A stretch of 64,000 nt of DNA from an uncultured Litoreibacter sp. (GTDB taxonomy: Bacteria; Pseudomonadota; Alphaproteobacteria; Rhodobacterales; Rhodobacteraceae), in NCBI GenBank assembly GCA_947501685.1, contig CANMWQ010000001.1:248001-312000 (forward strand). The letters are read 5' to 3'. A program made the position numbers and the translations under genes. Under the pieces are notes generated by a model. That model saw only the letters and a program-made list of their open reading frames with translations, searched no databases and was not told the origin of the DNA. Numbering within the stretch: the first letter of the stretch is position 1; each line of letters begins with the position of its first letter. Below, piece by piece: positions 28,188-36,615 of this stretch.

Positions 28188-29204
28188 TCACACGCCGGGG
28201 TACATTCCCTCGTAGATTGGCCCCAAAGTGTCTGTGTCAAACAGGCTGGAAACCGAGCTGCCGCCCGAAATATTCAGAATCGCCTGCGCCAACATCGGCG
28301 CGATGGGCACGATTCGGATGTTTTTGCATTTCTGCACCGGGCCTGTCGGCTCGATGCTGTCGGTGATCACCAGGCTCTTCATCACTGAATTGGTGATCCG
28401 CTCGACCGCGGGGCCCGACAGCACGCCATGGGTGATGTAGCTGTGCACTTCGGTGGCACCTGCATCCATCAGCACCTCGGCGGCTTTGCACAGCGTCCCG
28501 GCCGTGTCGCAAATGTCGTCCACAATGATACAACGCTTGTTCTTCACGTTGCCGATGACGGTCATCTCGGCGATTTCGCCGGGTTTCTCGCGGCGTTTGT
28601 CCACGATCGACAGTGGCGCCTTGATCCGTTGCGCCAGTTCGCGGGCGCGGGCCACGCCCCCCACATCCGGTGAGACGATCATGACGTCGGACATATCCCC
28701 AAAGTGGTGGAGGATATCGAGGGCAAAGATCGGCGAGGCATAGAGGTTGTCGACCGGCAGATCAAAAAAGCCCTGAATTTGTGCGGCATGCAGGTCCATG
28801 GTCAGCACGCGTTCCACCCCGGCCTCGGCAATCAGGTTGGCCACCAGCTTGGCAGAGATGGGCGTGCGCGCCTTGGTGCGGCGGTCCTGACGGGCATAGC
28901 CGAAATAGGGGATCACGGCGGTGATCCGCGCCGCCGAGGAGCGCCGCAGCGCGTCCGTCATGATCAGCAGCTCCATCAGATTGTCATTGGCCGGGTTCGA
29001 GGTGCTCTGAATGATGAACATATCCTCGCCGCGCACATTCTCGAAGACCTCGACAAAAATCTCGCCATCGTTGAACCGCTCAACACGGGCATGCACAGGC
29101 GCCACTTTGTTACCGCGATGCAGCGACATGCGCTTGGCGATGGTTTTGGCAAGATCCTTGTTCGCGTTGCCCGCGATCAATTTCGGCTCAGATGAATTTG
29201 GCAT
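28188..29204 (-). CDS. prs: Ribose-phosphate pyrophosphokinase
   Basis: Makes PRPP from ribose 5-phosphate and ATP for purine, pyrimidine, histidine and NAD synthesis. Class I features are seen: [20 protein letters not shown], the flexible-loop region [30 protein letters not shown], and the PRPP-binding [14 protein letters not shown]. The start is taken at the ATG at 29204 with GGGGAC upstream, giving 338 residues; the longer frame to 29264 adds a non-family extension. The purine-salvage genes apt and mtnP lie about 30 kb away in the same window. Confidence 0.96.
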   Translation of the reverse strand: MPNSSEPKLIAGNANKDLAKTIAKRMSLHRGNKVAPVHARVERFNDGEIFVEVFENVRGEDMFIIQSTSNPANDNLMELLIMTDALRRSSAARITAVIPYFGYARQDRRTKARTPISAKLVANLIAEAGVERVLTMDLHAAQIQGFFDLPVDNLYASPIFALDILHHFGDMSDVMIVSPDVGGVARARELAQRIKAPLSIVDKRREKPGEIAEMTVIGNVKNKRCIIVDDICDTAGTLCKAAEVLMDAGATEVHSYITHGVLSGPAVERITNSVMKSLVITDSIEPTGPVQKCKNIRIVPIAPMLAQAILNISGGSSVSSLFDTDTLGPIYEGMYPGV

Positions 29205-29326
29205 GTATAGTCCCCGGAAGTTGGCAGCGCGCAGCGTCACGCAGGCCCCCGCCTTCCGCGACATTGCACACCGCTTAGCACCCCGTTAGCGTGGTGCAAA
29301 CAACTTATGCCCGAAGGACGCCCAGC

Positions 29327-29926
29327 TTGCCCCATATTGACTATTATTTCGCGACCCTGTCCCCCTACACCTACCTCGCGGGCACCCGCATGGAGGAGGT
29401 GGCGGCCAAACACGGCGCCACGATCCGCTACAAGCCGCTGGACATTATGGGGCTGTTTGGCCGCACCGGGGGCACACCTCCGCCGCAGCGGCACATCAAT
29501 CGGCAGGAATGGCGTTTGCAGGAGATGCGCCGCTCGGCCTCCAAGCTGGGCATGAAGATGAACCTCAAGCCCGCCCATTGGCCAACCAACCCGGCGCCGT
29601 CCTCTTATGCGATCATCGCGGCCCAAACGGCTGGCGGCGGCGATCTGGCCGGGCTGGTGCATGGGTTTGTGCGCGCCGTCTGGGCGGAGGAACGCGACGT
29701 GGCCGATGAGGCCGTGGTGCGCGAGGTGCTGGAGGCGCATGGCTTTGACGCAGGCCTTGTCGATAGCGGCATGCTCGCGGGTGCCGAGGAATACGCCGCC
29801 AATCTGGAAGAGGCGGTCGAGAAGGGCGTCTTCGGCGCGCCGTTTTATATCACCGACAGCGACGAGCGGTTCTGGGGCCAAGACAAGATCGAGGATCTTG
29901 ACCTCTACCTGCAGGGCAAGCTCTAG
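29327..29926 (+). CDS. 2-hydroxychromene-2-carboxylate isomerase family (DsbA-like) protein
   Basis: Thioredoxin-fold protein of the HCCA isomerase/DsbA family (kappa-class GST-like). The start region HIDYYFATLSPYTYLAG carries the SPY/T motif that replaces CxxC; GVFGAPFYITDSDERFWGQDKI is the cis-Pro region. True HCCA isomerase acts in naphthalene degradation, but no such genes are near, so the substrate is unknown and glutathione dependence is an inference. I choose a TTG start at 29327 with AAGGAC about eight bases upstream, giving 199 residues, the family length. The in-frame GTG at 29291 lacks such a site. Confidence 0.82.
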   Translation: MPHIDYYFATLSPYTYLAGTRMEEVAAKHGATIRYKPLDIMGLFGRTGGTPPPQRHINRQEWRLQEMRRSASKLGMKMNLKPAHWPTNPAPSSYAIIAAQTAGGGDLAGLVHGFVRAVWAEERDVADEAVVREVLEAHGFDAGLVDSGMLAGAEEYAANLEEAVEKGVFGAPFYITDSDERFWGQDKIEDLDLYLQGKL

Positions 29927-29962
29927 GGCCGCCCCATGCCCATTCAAGCGTCAGGCGGCGCG

Positions 29963-30757
29963 ATGACCCATTTTCTGCGTTCGGGCCACGGCCCGGAGGA
30001 AGCGCTGGTGCTGCATTGCATGCTGGCCCAAGCGCGCTCGCTCGACATGATGATGGCCAAGATGGGCAAGGGCATGTCGATGATCGCGGCTGACCTGCCG
30101 GGCCATGGGCTCTCGGAAGATTGGGACAAGTCGCGCGACTACGCGGAGATGGCGCGTGATATGGGGCTGGGGCTGCTGGAGCGGCCCGCCCATATTATCG
30201 GGCATTCCTACGGGGGCTATATGGCGCTGCGGATCGCGGTGGACCAGCCCGACATGGTGCGCAGCCTCACATTAATTGAGCCGGTTTTCTTTGCGGCCAC
30301 GCAGCAGCAGGAACCTGCCTTGTTCAAAGCGCATAAGCGCGACAGCCGGGCCTTTATGGGGGCCGTTGCGGTGGGCGATCTGGTCACCGCCGCGCGCGGC
30401 TTCACCGGTCTCTGGGGCGATGGCAGCGCGTGGGAGAGCCTCAAGCCCGATGCGATGGACTATATCACGCAACGCATGCCGCTGGTCGCGGCCACCGGGG
30501 CCTCGACCACGGAGGATAGCGGCAAAGTCTGGGACCGGTTGAGCCAGATTGACGTGCCATGCCTGCTGATCGAAGGGTCCAAGTCGCCGCCTGTGATCGC
30601 GGGCATTCAGGCAGCCTTGGAAGGCCAGATCGCCAACACCACACGCGAGGTGATCGAGGGCGCGGGGCATATGGCCCCCATGACCCATGCGGTGGAGGTG
30701 GCCGCGCTGATCTCGGCCTTTATCGCCGATCAGCCCCGCAGCGTGGAGATCATCTGA
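29963..30757 (+). CDS. Alpha/beta-hydrolase fold protein
   Basis: About 264 residues. The nucleophile elbow is GHSYGGYMAL, the oxyanion region is VLHCMLAQARS, and the catalytic histidine lies in EGAGHMAPMTHAVEV; the acid is probably in LLIEGSKSPPVI. Substrate unknown. An in-frame ATG at 29936 is possible; I prefer 29963, preceded by AGGCGG. It follows the isomerase gene after 36 bases, so they may be co-transcribed. Its last 28 bases overlap the 3' end of the convergent threonine aldolase gene. Confidence 0.82.
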   Translation: MTHFLRSGHGPEEALVLHCMLAQARSLDMMMAKMGKGMSMIAADLPGHGLSEDWDKSRDYAEMARDMGLGLLERPAHIIGHSYGGYMALRIAVDQPDMVRSLTLIEPVFFAATQQQEPALFKAHKRDSRAFMGAVAVGDLVTAARGFTGLWGDGSAWESLKPDAMDYITQRMPLVAATGASTTEDSGKVWDRLSQIDVPCLLIEGSKSPPVIAGIQAALEGQIANTTREVIEGAGHMAPMTHAVEVAALISAFIADQPRSVEII

Positions 30758-31785
30758 TCAATTTCCTCTGACGTCTTGAACCAGTCGCAGACCATGCGGC
30801 AGCGGATCAGCTCGTCATCGGGGCCTTCTTCCAGCGACACGTTCATCGGAAAGAGGTAATATTTCGCGCCCGCCGCCATAGCGCGCTTATGGGCGGCGCG
30901 GGGCAGATGGGCGAAGACCATGTTGGCCTGCGGCGCATCGGGGATTTCGGCCCCTTTGATGCTGGCAAGACCCTTGGCCAAACGCGCCATATTGGCGTTG
31001 GCCTTGGCCCCGAGCTCCAGCCACAGATCATCTTTTATATAGGCCTGCATCTGCGCCGACAGGTAGCGATGTTTTGAAAACAGATGCGCGCCGCGTTTGC
31101 GCCGCAGCTCGAACTCCCACGCTTTCTCTGGGTCAAAGAAGATCACCGCCTCAACCCCCGCGCAGCCGTTTTTGGTGCCGCCGAAGCTGACCATGTCAAT
31201 GCCCGCCTTCCACGTCATCTCCGCCGCCGTGCAGCCCAGCGTGGCGCAGGCATTGGCAAACCGCGCCCCGTCCAGATGGGTTTTCAGGCCAAATTCCTTT
31301 GCGATATCAGTGATCTGGCGGATCTCCTCCAGAGAATAGACGGTGCCGACCTCTGTGGCCTGCGTGATCGTGACAGGGCCGCGCTGCACGGAATGGACGT
31401 CCTTCTGGCCCGTGCCAAGGATGGTCTGGCGCAGCGCGTCCGGGTCCATTTTGGCGCTGTCGCCTTCGATCAAGGTCAGCTTGGCCCCGCCTGCAAAAAA
31501 TTCTGGCGCGCCGCATTCGTCTTCTTCCACATGCGAGACCCGGTGCGCGAACACCGTCTGCCAGGGGGCCGTATAGGTGGCCAGCGCAAGCGCGTTGGCG
31601 GCGGTGCCGGTGGCCACCAGATAGACGGCCGCCTCGGGGGCCTCAAACGTGGTGCGGATGGCCGCGCGGACCTCCTCCATGATCGGGTCATTGCCATAGG
31701 GCATCGCGTAGCCTTCATTGGCGGCGGTCATCGCGGCCAGCACTTTCGGGTGCATGGGGCCGGCATTGTCGGAGGCAAAATTCAT
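30730..31785 (-). CDS. ltaE: Low-specificity L-threonine aldolase
   Basis: PLP-dependent enzyme that cleaves L-threonine and L-allo-threonine to glycine and acetaldehyde. The start MNFASDNAGPMHPKVL, VATGTAANALAL, the aspartate region THLDGARFANA and the PLP lysine in VSFGGTKNGC fit the bacterial beta-eliminating-lyase fold. The ATG at 31785 with GAGGA eight bases upstream gives 351 residues; the longer frame reaches into ycgN and is rejected. One base separates it from ycgN, so it ends a maoC-ribF-ycgN-ltaE run. Confidence 0.9.
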   Translation of the reverse strand: MNFASDNAGPMHPKVLAAMTAANEGYAMPYGNDPIMEEVRAAIRTTFEAPEAAVYLVATGTAANALALATYTAPWQTVFAHRVSHVEEDECGAPEFFAGGAKLTLIEGDSAKMDPDALRQTILGTGQKDVHSVQRGPVTITQATEVGTVYSLEEIRQITDIAKEFGLKTHLDGARFANACATLGCTAAEMTWKAGIDMVSFGGTKNGCAGVEAVIFFDPEKAWEFELRRKRGAHLFSKHRYLSAQMQAYIKDDLWLELGAKANANMARLAKGLASIKGAEIPDAPQANMVFAHLPRAAHKRAMAAGAKYYLFPMNVSLEEGPDDELIRCRMVCDWFKTSEEIDQMISTLRG

Positions 31786-31786
31786 C

Positions 31787-32254
31787 TTACAGATCCTCAA
31801 TAATATGCGCGTCCCACTCATCTTCGGGGACCTCGAATTCGGGCACGGTCCAGCCCTGAACCGACTGGCCCGCATCATGCACGCTTTGCGCGTCGCCTGA
31901 CACCAGCGGGTGCCAATCGTAAAGCGGCTTGCCCTCAAAGAGCAGACGGTAGGCGCAAGTCGACGGCATCCAATAAGCGATCTGGCTGATATTGTCGGGC
32001 GTCAGATGCACGCATTCAGGCACGAATTGCAGCCGGATGTCATATTGCGCGCAGCGGCAGGTGTCGCCGTCGAGCAGGCGGCAGGCGACGCGGGTGAAGG
32101 CGATTTCTTCGGTCTCCGGGTCTTCGAGCTTGTTCAGGCAGCATTTGCCGCAGCCGTCGCAGAGCGCCTCCCATTGCTTGGGGGACATGTCTTGCAGAGG
32201 GGTCTTTTCCCAGAACCTCTTGCCCAACCCGGCGCGGTCAATCGGGTCTTTCAT
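31787..32254 (-). CDS. YcgN-family cysteine-cluster protein
   Basis: A 155 residue protein of the UPF0260/YkgJ-type cysteine-cluster group. Cysteines are arranged as LCDGCGKCCLNKL, VACRLLDGDTCRCAQYD, VPECVHL and STCAYRLL, typical of metal- or Fe-S-binding proteins of unknown function. GGAGG precedes the ATG at 32254. Its start overlaps the ribF stop by four bases (ATGA), so it is coupled to riboflavin kinase. Confidence 0.85.
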   Translation of the reverse strand: MKDPIDRAGLGKRFWEKTPLQDMSPKQWEALCDGCGKCCLNKLEDPETEEIAFTRVACRLLDGDTCRCAQYDIRLQFVPECVHLTPDNISQIAYWMPSTCAYRLLFEGKPLYDWHPLVSGDAQSVHDAGQSVQGWTVPEFEVPEDEWDAHIIEDL

Positions 32255-33183
32255 TCCGCCTCCAGGATGGCGCGGGCTTGCGCGCAATCGGCATCCATCT
32301 GGGTGATCAGGGCCTCAAGGCTGTCGAACTTCTCCTCGCCGCGCAGGTAGTCGACCAGTGCGACAGAGATATGTTCACCGTAAAGATCGCCCTTGAAGTC
32401 AAAGAGATAGGTCTCGCAATTGGGGGTGTTTTCGCCAAACATCGGCCGCACCCCGATGGAGGCCGCGCCCTGATAGGTGCCTTTATGCGGCCCGCTGAGC
32501 ACATCGACAAACACGGCGTAGACGCCGAATTTTGGCTGGTGCAGCCCGGCGGTGTTCTGGTTGGCGGTGGGGTAGCCCAGCTCGCGGCCGCGCTGCTCCC
32601 CGGTGATGACCTTGCCCTCGATGCGGTGCAAATGGCTGAGCATCTGGGCGGCCTCGCGCGGTTTGCCGTCGGACAGAGCCTGGCGGATATTTGTGGAGGA
32701 CACCAGCTTGTCGCCTGTTTCAATAAGCGGCGCGACGGTGACGCCAAAGCCCATTTTCTGGCCGAACTCTTGCAACTGCTGCGCAGTGCCCGCGCGCCCC
32801 TTGCCAAAGCAGAAATCCGCGCCGATCACGACATGGGTCAGACCAAGCCCTTTGACGATCACCTCTTGGGCGAACTCCTCGGCGCTGAGGTTGGAGAGCG
32901 CCGCGTTGAAGTTCAGCTCATAGAGACGTTTGACCCCCAGCTTTTCGAGCCGGTTGGCCTTGGCCTCCGCATTCATCAGGCGAAAGGGCGGGGCGTCGGG
33001 GGCGAAATACTCGCGCGGGTGCGGCTCGAAGGTGACGATGCCCAAAGGTGCCTCGGGGGCGGCCTTGCGGGCAATGTCGATCACCGCCCTATGGCCGATA
33101 TGGACCCCGTCAAAATTGCCGATGGCGACGGTGGCACCGCGGTCATTTGGGCTTACGAATTGATAGTCACGAATGATGCGCAT
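32251..33183 (-). CDS. ribF: Bifunctional riboflavin kinase / FAD synthetase
   Basis: Converts riboflavin to FMN and FMN to FAD. The N-terminal nucleotidyltransferase half shows IGNFDGVHIGHRAVI and VVIGADFCFGKGRAGT, and the C-terminal kinase half shows GRELGYPTANQN, GVYAVFVDVL and SIGVRPMFGEN. It is 310 residues, standard length. Followed with a 4 base overlap by ycgN. In the same direction as the maoC-like and HAD genes upstream, an order I recall as common in this group. Confidence 0.95.
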   Translation of the reverse strand: MRIIRDYQFVSPNDRGATVAIGNFDGVHIGHRAVIDIARKAAPEAPLGIVTFEPHPREYFAPDAPPFRLMNAEAKANRLEKLGVKRLYELNFNAALSNLSAEEFAQEVIVKGLGLTHVVIGADFCFGKGRAGTAQQLQEFGQKMGFGVTVAPLIETGDKLVSSTNIRQALSDGKPREAAQMLSHLHRIEGKVITGEQRGRELGYPTANQNTAGLHQPKFGVYAVFVDVLSGPHKGTYQGAASIGVRPMFGENTPNCETYLFDFKGDLYGEHISVALVDYLRGEEKFDSLEALITQMDADCAQARAILEAE

Positions 33184-33258
33184 GGCGATTGCGTAAACGG
33201 GTCACTGCGGCGGTGCAAGTGGTTGCTCTGGCCGCGTTTCCGTGGCGCTTGCCGCGCG

Positions 33259-33714
33259 TTAATCGAACTTTCTGGAGGGCGCCAGCACCACGGCCTCGCC
33301 TTTCAGCACGGTCTTGCCGTCCACCTGACAGCTGGTCGCCATAGTGACCTTGCGCTTTGCGTGGTCAATCGCGGTTACCTCGACCTCTGCGGTGACCAGA
33401 TCGCCGGGGCGCACGGGGGCCATGAAACGCAGGGATTGGCCCAGATAGACGGTGCCATGGCCGGGCAGCTGCTCGCCAATCACAGCCGAGATCAGCCCGG
33501 CGGTCAGCATGCCATGCGCGATGCGCCCCTCGAAAATCGTGTCCTGCGCATAGTCATCATCAAGATGCACCGGATTGTGGTCGGTGGAGACCTCAGCAAA
33601 CAGCTCGATATCGCGGTCGGTGACCTGCTTGCGCAGATGGCGTTTCATGCCGATTTCGATGTCTTCAATGCAGATCGTCCCGCGTGGGAAGTTGTCACGT
33701 TGCATATCAAGCAT
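33259..33714 (-). CDS. MaoC-like (R)-specific enoyl-CoA hydratase family protein
   Basis: Hot-dog fold hydratase, 151 residues from the ATG at 33714. The catalytic Asp-His pair lies in STDHNPVHLDDDYAQ and the hydratase motif continues GRIAHGMLTAGLISAVIG. It resembles PhaJ, which feeds beta-oxidation intermediates to polyhydroxyalkanoate synthesis, but the physiological substrate is unproven. Starts at GTG 33723 or ATG 33705 are also possible. It lies 75 bases upstream of ribF in the same direction. Confidence 0.85.
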   Translation of the reverse strand: MLDMQRDNFPRGTICIEDIEIGMKRHLRKQVTDRDIELFAEVSTDHNPVHLDDDYAQDTIFEGRIAHGMLTAGLISAVIGEQLPGHGTVYLGQSLRFMAPVRPGDLVTAEVEVTAIDHAKRKVTMATSCQVDGKTVLKGEAVVLAPSRKFD

Positions 33715-33806
33715 GTTATTCACCCGTAAGTCACAAAATATCGCAAGAGTCGCAAAAGTTGAAACTTAATTACTTTGCGTGTGCAGCAAAGTCCAGTAGA
33801 TTCTGG

Positions 33807-34679
33807 TTATCTGAGTTTGCCGATCGTGTACCGGGCGGAGACCATTTCCTTGTTCAGGTAGTCTTGCAACAAATCGGGGTCGGGGCTGTGCTCCGTTTTG
33901 GTTTCCTCTGCGGCCAAGCCACCAGAGATGAACAGCGCGTCCAGATCCTCTCCCATTGCGCCGCGGATATCGGTCAAGACGCCGTCGCCGACGCACAGAA
34001 TGCGGCTGTCCTCGACGCTCTTGCCCAAAGCGGCCAGCCTGCGACGGGCCAGGTCATAAATCGGCGGATGCGGTTTGCCGAAATAGAGGCTTTCGCCGCC
34101 CATCTCGGTATAGAGCTTGGCCAAGGCGCCTGCGCACCATTCGCGGTGATCGCCTCTGTCCACCACAATATCGGGGTTGGCGCAGAGCAGTTTCAGGCCC
34201 TTCTGCTTGGCATAGAGAAAATCGGGGCGATAGACCTCCGGGTCGGCCATCGGGTCTTCGGGGCCGCAGCAAATGATGCCGTCGGCCTCTTGCAGCGAGA
34301 CTTGAGTAATGGCGACCGGATCCGCGATCAGCTTGAGCGGGTCGAAAAAGCTCTGGTCATGCGGCTGGCCGATGAAATGCACCTTTTCGCCCACGGCCCC
34401 GCGATACATCGCCGCCCGCGCGCTGTCGCCAGAGGTCGCGATATCGTCATAGCTGTCCGCTGCGACGCCGATCTTTTCCAACTGCGTGGCCACGGAGGCG
34501 CGGTGGCGCGGCGCGTTGGTCACATAGATCACGATGCCGCCCGTCTTGCGGTAGTCCTGCATGGCGGCCACGGCCGTCTCGAACGGGGTGACGCCGTTAT
34601 GGATGCAGCCCCAAAGGTCCACGAACAAGGCGTCATATTGGGCAGAGATCTCAGAGAGCGCGTCGATGATCTGGGTCAT
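33807..34679 (-). CDS. TIGR01459-type HAD-superfamily hydrolase
   Basis: A 290 residue class IIA HAD-like protein. Motif I reads DALFVDLWGCIHNG, so the nucleophile position Asp21 is kept but the usual +2 aspartate is Trp. Motif II is YVTNAPRH, the lysine region is GKPHPPIYDLA and the last motif is CVGDGVLTDIRGA. Related class IIA members dephosphorylate nucleotides or sugar phosphates. The altered motif I is, as far as I recall, typical of this subfamily. Substrate unknown. First gene of the minus-strand group running toward ribF. Confidence 0.85.
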   Translation of the reverse strand: MTQIIDALSEISAQYDALFVDLWGCIHNGVTPFETAVAAMQDYRKTGGIVIYVTNAPRHRASVATQLEKIGVAADSYDDIATSGDSARAAMYRGAVGEKVHFIGQPHDQSFFDPLKLIADPVAITQVSLQEADGIICCGPEDPMADPEVYRPDFLYAKQKGLKLLCANPDIVVDRGDHREWCAGALAKLYTEMGGESLYFGKPHPPIYDLARRRLAALGKSVEDSRILCVGDGVLTDIRGAMGEDLDALFISGGLAAEETKTEHSPDPDLLQDYLNKEMVSARYTIGKLR

Positions 34680-34750
34680 GGGGGGCCTCGATGGGTTGGC
34701 GGTTGGGTGATTTAGGGCAAAGGGGGGCTCATCTGGCCAGCGTCGGAGCC

Positions 34751-34780
34751 TCCGGCGGGGATATTTTGAAACATGGAAAG
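34751..34780 (+). repeat. Dispersed intergenic motif, copy C
   Basis: TCCGGCGGGGATATTTTGAA followed by ACATGGAAAG, between ppaC and the HAD gene. It is nearly identical to copy D at 58485-58510. Confidence 0.6.
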
Positions 34781-34828
34781 GCGGGGCGCGCTTTTGGTGG
34801 GGGCGCGCGCGTTAACCTTAATGGGAGG

Positions 34829-35746
34829 TTAGAGTTTCAGGTTCGGGATGATTTGCTTTTTGCGGCTCATGATCCCCGGCAGAACCACGCTGTCACCTGT
34901 GACCGTGGCGCCAAAACTGGCCTCGGCCACGCGTTTGGACAGGTCGTTGGGGATCAGCATCGTGGCTTCTTCGTTCAGGATGTCGACAACAAAGAGCAAC
35001 ACTTCGTTGACCTTGTCTTCGCCAGCGACGCCGGGCATGGCTGCCATCAGCTCTGCTTTGCGGTCGAGCACCATTTTGGGCGAGGTGGTTTCCAGCACGG
35101 AGACGCGGAATTTCACGCCGTCCACCTCGTATTCCTTGCTGTCCATGCGCAACAGCTCGGCCTCGGAAAAGGCGGAGACGTCAGATTTGGCGGCGAACAT
35201 TTCGGCGGCGTATTCGGCAATGTTGATGCCCAGATCAGCAGCCAGGCTTTCAGCGAGCTTGCGGTCCGTGTCGGTGGTTGTGGGCGAGCGGAATTCCAGC
35301 GTGTCGGACAGGATGCAGCTGAGCATAGCACCTTTGATCGCGTCGGGCATATGGGCCGCGTGATCGCCCATCAGATCGTGCATGATCGTGGCGGTGCAGG
35401 CCAGCGGGCGAATGGTGATGTCGATCGGCCCTGCGGTTTCCAGCCCTCCGACCAGCTTGTGATGGTCGATGATCGCCTGCACATCCGCCGCGTTGATGGC
35501 GGCGGGCAGCTCGGCGGGATTGTTGGTGTCGACGATGATGCAAGGCTGCCCTGCGGCCACGTCCGAGATGATCTCGGGCTTGGCCAGGTTCCAGCGCTTC
35601 AGCACGAAGGCGGCTTCGGTATTGGGCTCACCCAGCAACACGGCGCGCGCGTCGCCGCCCTGGTGGTTCAGGAACCATTCCCAGATCAGGGGGGAGCCGG
35701 TGGAATCTGTATCAGGGGATTTGTGGCCAAAAATCAATGTGGTCAT
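34829..35746 (-). CDS. ppaC: Manganese-dependent inorganic pyrophosphatase
   Basis: Family II (DHH/DHHA2) pyrophosphatase, 305 residues. Motifs are FGHKSPDTDSTGSP, VDTNNPAELP, the DHH site AIIDHHKLVGG and the C-terminal SRKKQIIPNL substrate-binding segment. It hydrolyses PPi released by tRNA charging and nucleotide synthesis. Family II enzymes are less common in Gram-negatives than the family I Ppa type, although Rhodobacterales often use them. Single-gene unit. Confidence 0.94.
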   Translation of the reverse strand: MTTLIFGHKSPDTDSTGSPLIWEWFLNHQGGDARAVLLGEPNTEAAFVLKRWNLAKPEIISDVAAGQPCIIVDTNNPAELPAAINAADVQAIIDHHKLVGGLETAGPIDITIRPLACTATIMHDLMGDHAAHMPDAIKGAMLSCILSDTLEFRSPTTTDTDRKLAESLAADLGINIAEYAAEMFAAKSDVSAFSEAELLRMDSKEYEVDGVKFRVSVLETTSPKMVLDRKAELMAAMPGVAGEDKVNEVLLFVVDILNEEATMLIPNDLSKRVAEASFGATVTGDSVVLPGIMSRKKQIIPNLKL

Positions 35747-35934
35747 CGGGCAGTCCTAAGCAATCATTACATTTGGCGGCGTTATAGGAGGGGCGGCGAT
35801 GGATGTCACGGGGTCGACGGTCTTTTGGTGAAAGAGGTGGTGCGGGGGCTATTGCGTATCGAATGTGGCGCTTCCGCTTGAAAGCGCGGCCTGTATCGGC
35901 ATGCTGGGGTGGAGCAGTCAGACGGGGCGAACCC

Positions 35935-36615
35935 ATGCGGGAAACGGAGCTATACCCCGCCATCAAGCGCTATCTTGAGGGGCAGGGATATGAGGTGAAA
36001 TCGGAGGTGGGCGCCTGTGACGTGGTGGCAGTGCAGGGCGATGCGGACCCGGTGATTGTCGAGATGAAGACCGCGCTGAGCCTGTCGCTTTTTCATCAGG
36101 GGATCGCGCGTCAGAGCGTGACAGATGCGGTCTATATTGCCGTGCCGCGCGGCACGGGGAAACGGTTTGCCAAATCACTGAAAGACAATCTGGGGCTGTG
36201 CCGCCGCCTTGGGCTGGGGCTGATCACGGTGCGGATGCGCGACGAGCTGGTCGAGGTGCATCTGGACCCCGCGCCCTATCAGCCGCGCAAATCGGCGCAG
36301 CGCCGGGGGAGGCTGCTGCGCGAATTCGCGCGCCGGGTGGGTGATCCGAATGAAGGCGGGGCGACGCGGGTTGGCTTGGTGACGGCGTATCGCCAAGATG
36401 CGCTGCTCTGTGCGCAGCATTTGGCGGATGAAGGTCCCTGCAAAGGCGCGCAGGTGGCGGCGTCCACCGGGGTCGCGCAGGCGACGCGGATCATGGCGGC
36501 AGATCACTATGGCTGGTTCGAGCGGGTCTCGACGGGCATTTACCAACTGACCCCCAAGGGTCAGGAGGGGTTGGTGACCTATGCGGGGCGAGGGGCGGAG
36601 CGTGTTTTGCTCTGA
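35935..36615 (+). CDS. DUF2161 protein with PD-(D/E)xK nuclease-like core
   Basis: A 226 residue protein. The N-terminal half reads as a restriction-endonuclease-like fold: an early Glu (ELYPAIKRYLEGQGY), Asp in GACDVVAVQG, then VIVEMKTALSLS giving D-x(n)-E-x-K, followed by a helix with QG and a strand YIAVP. The C-terminal part (about 165-226) looks like a winged helix (GVAQATRIMAADHYGWFERV). The family is annotated as DUF2161, sometimes as a putative phosphodiesterase; substrate and role are unknown. The ATG at 35935 follows GGGGCGA; the in-frame extension upstream is not family-like. Its 3' end overlaps the convergent GGDEF gene by 37 bases. Confidence 0.78.
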   Translation: MRETELYPAIKRYLEGQGYEVKSEVGACDVVAVQGDADPVIVEMKTALSLSLFHQGIARQSVTDAVYIAVPRGTGKRFAKSLKDNLGLCRRLGLGLITVRMRDELVEVHLDPAPYQPRKSAQRRGRLLREFARRVGDPNEGGATRVGLVTAYRQDALLCAQHLADEGPCKGAQVAASTGVAQATRIMAADHYGWFERVSTGIYQLTPKGQEGLVTYAGRGAERVLL

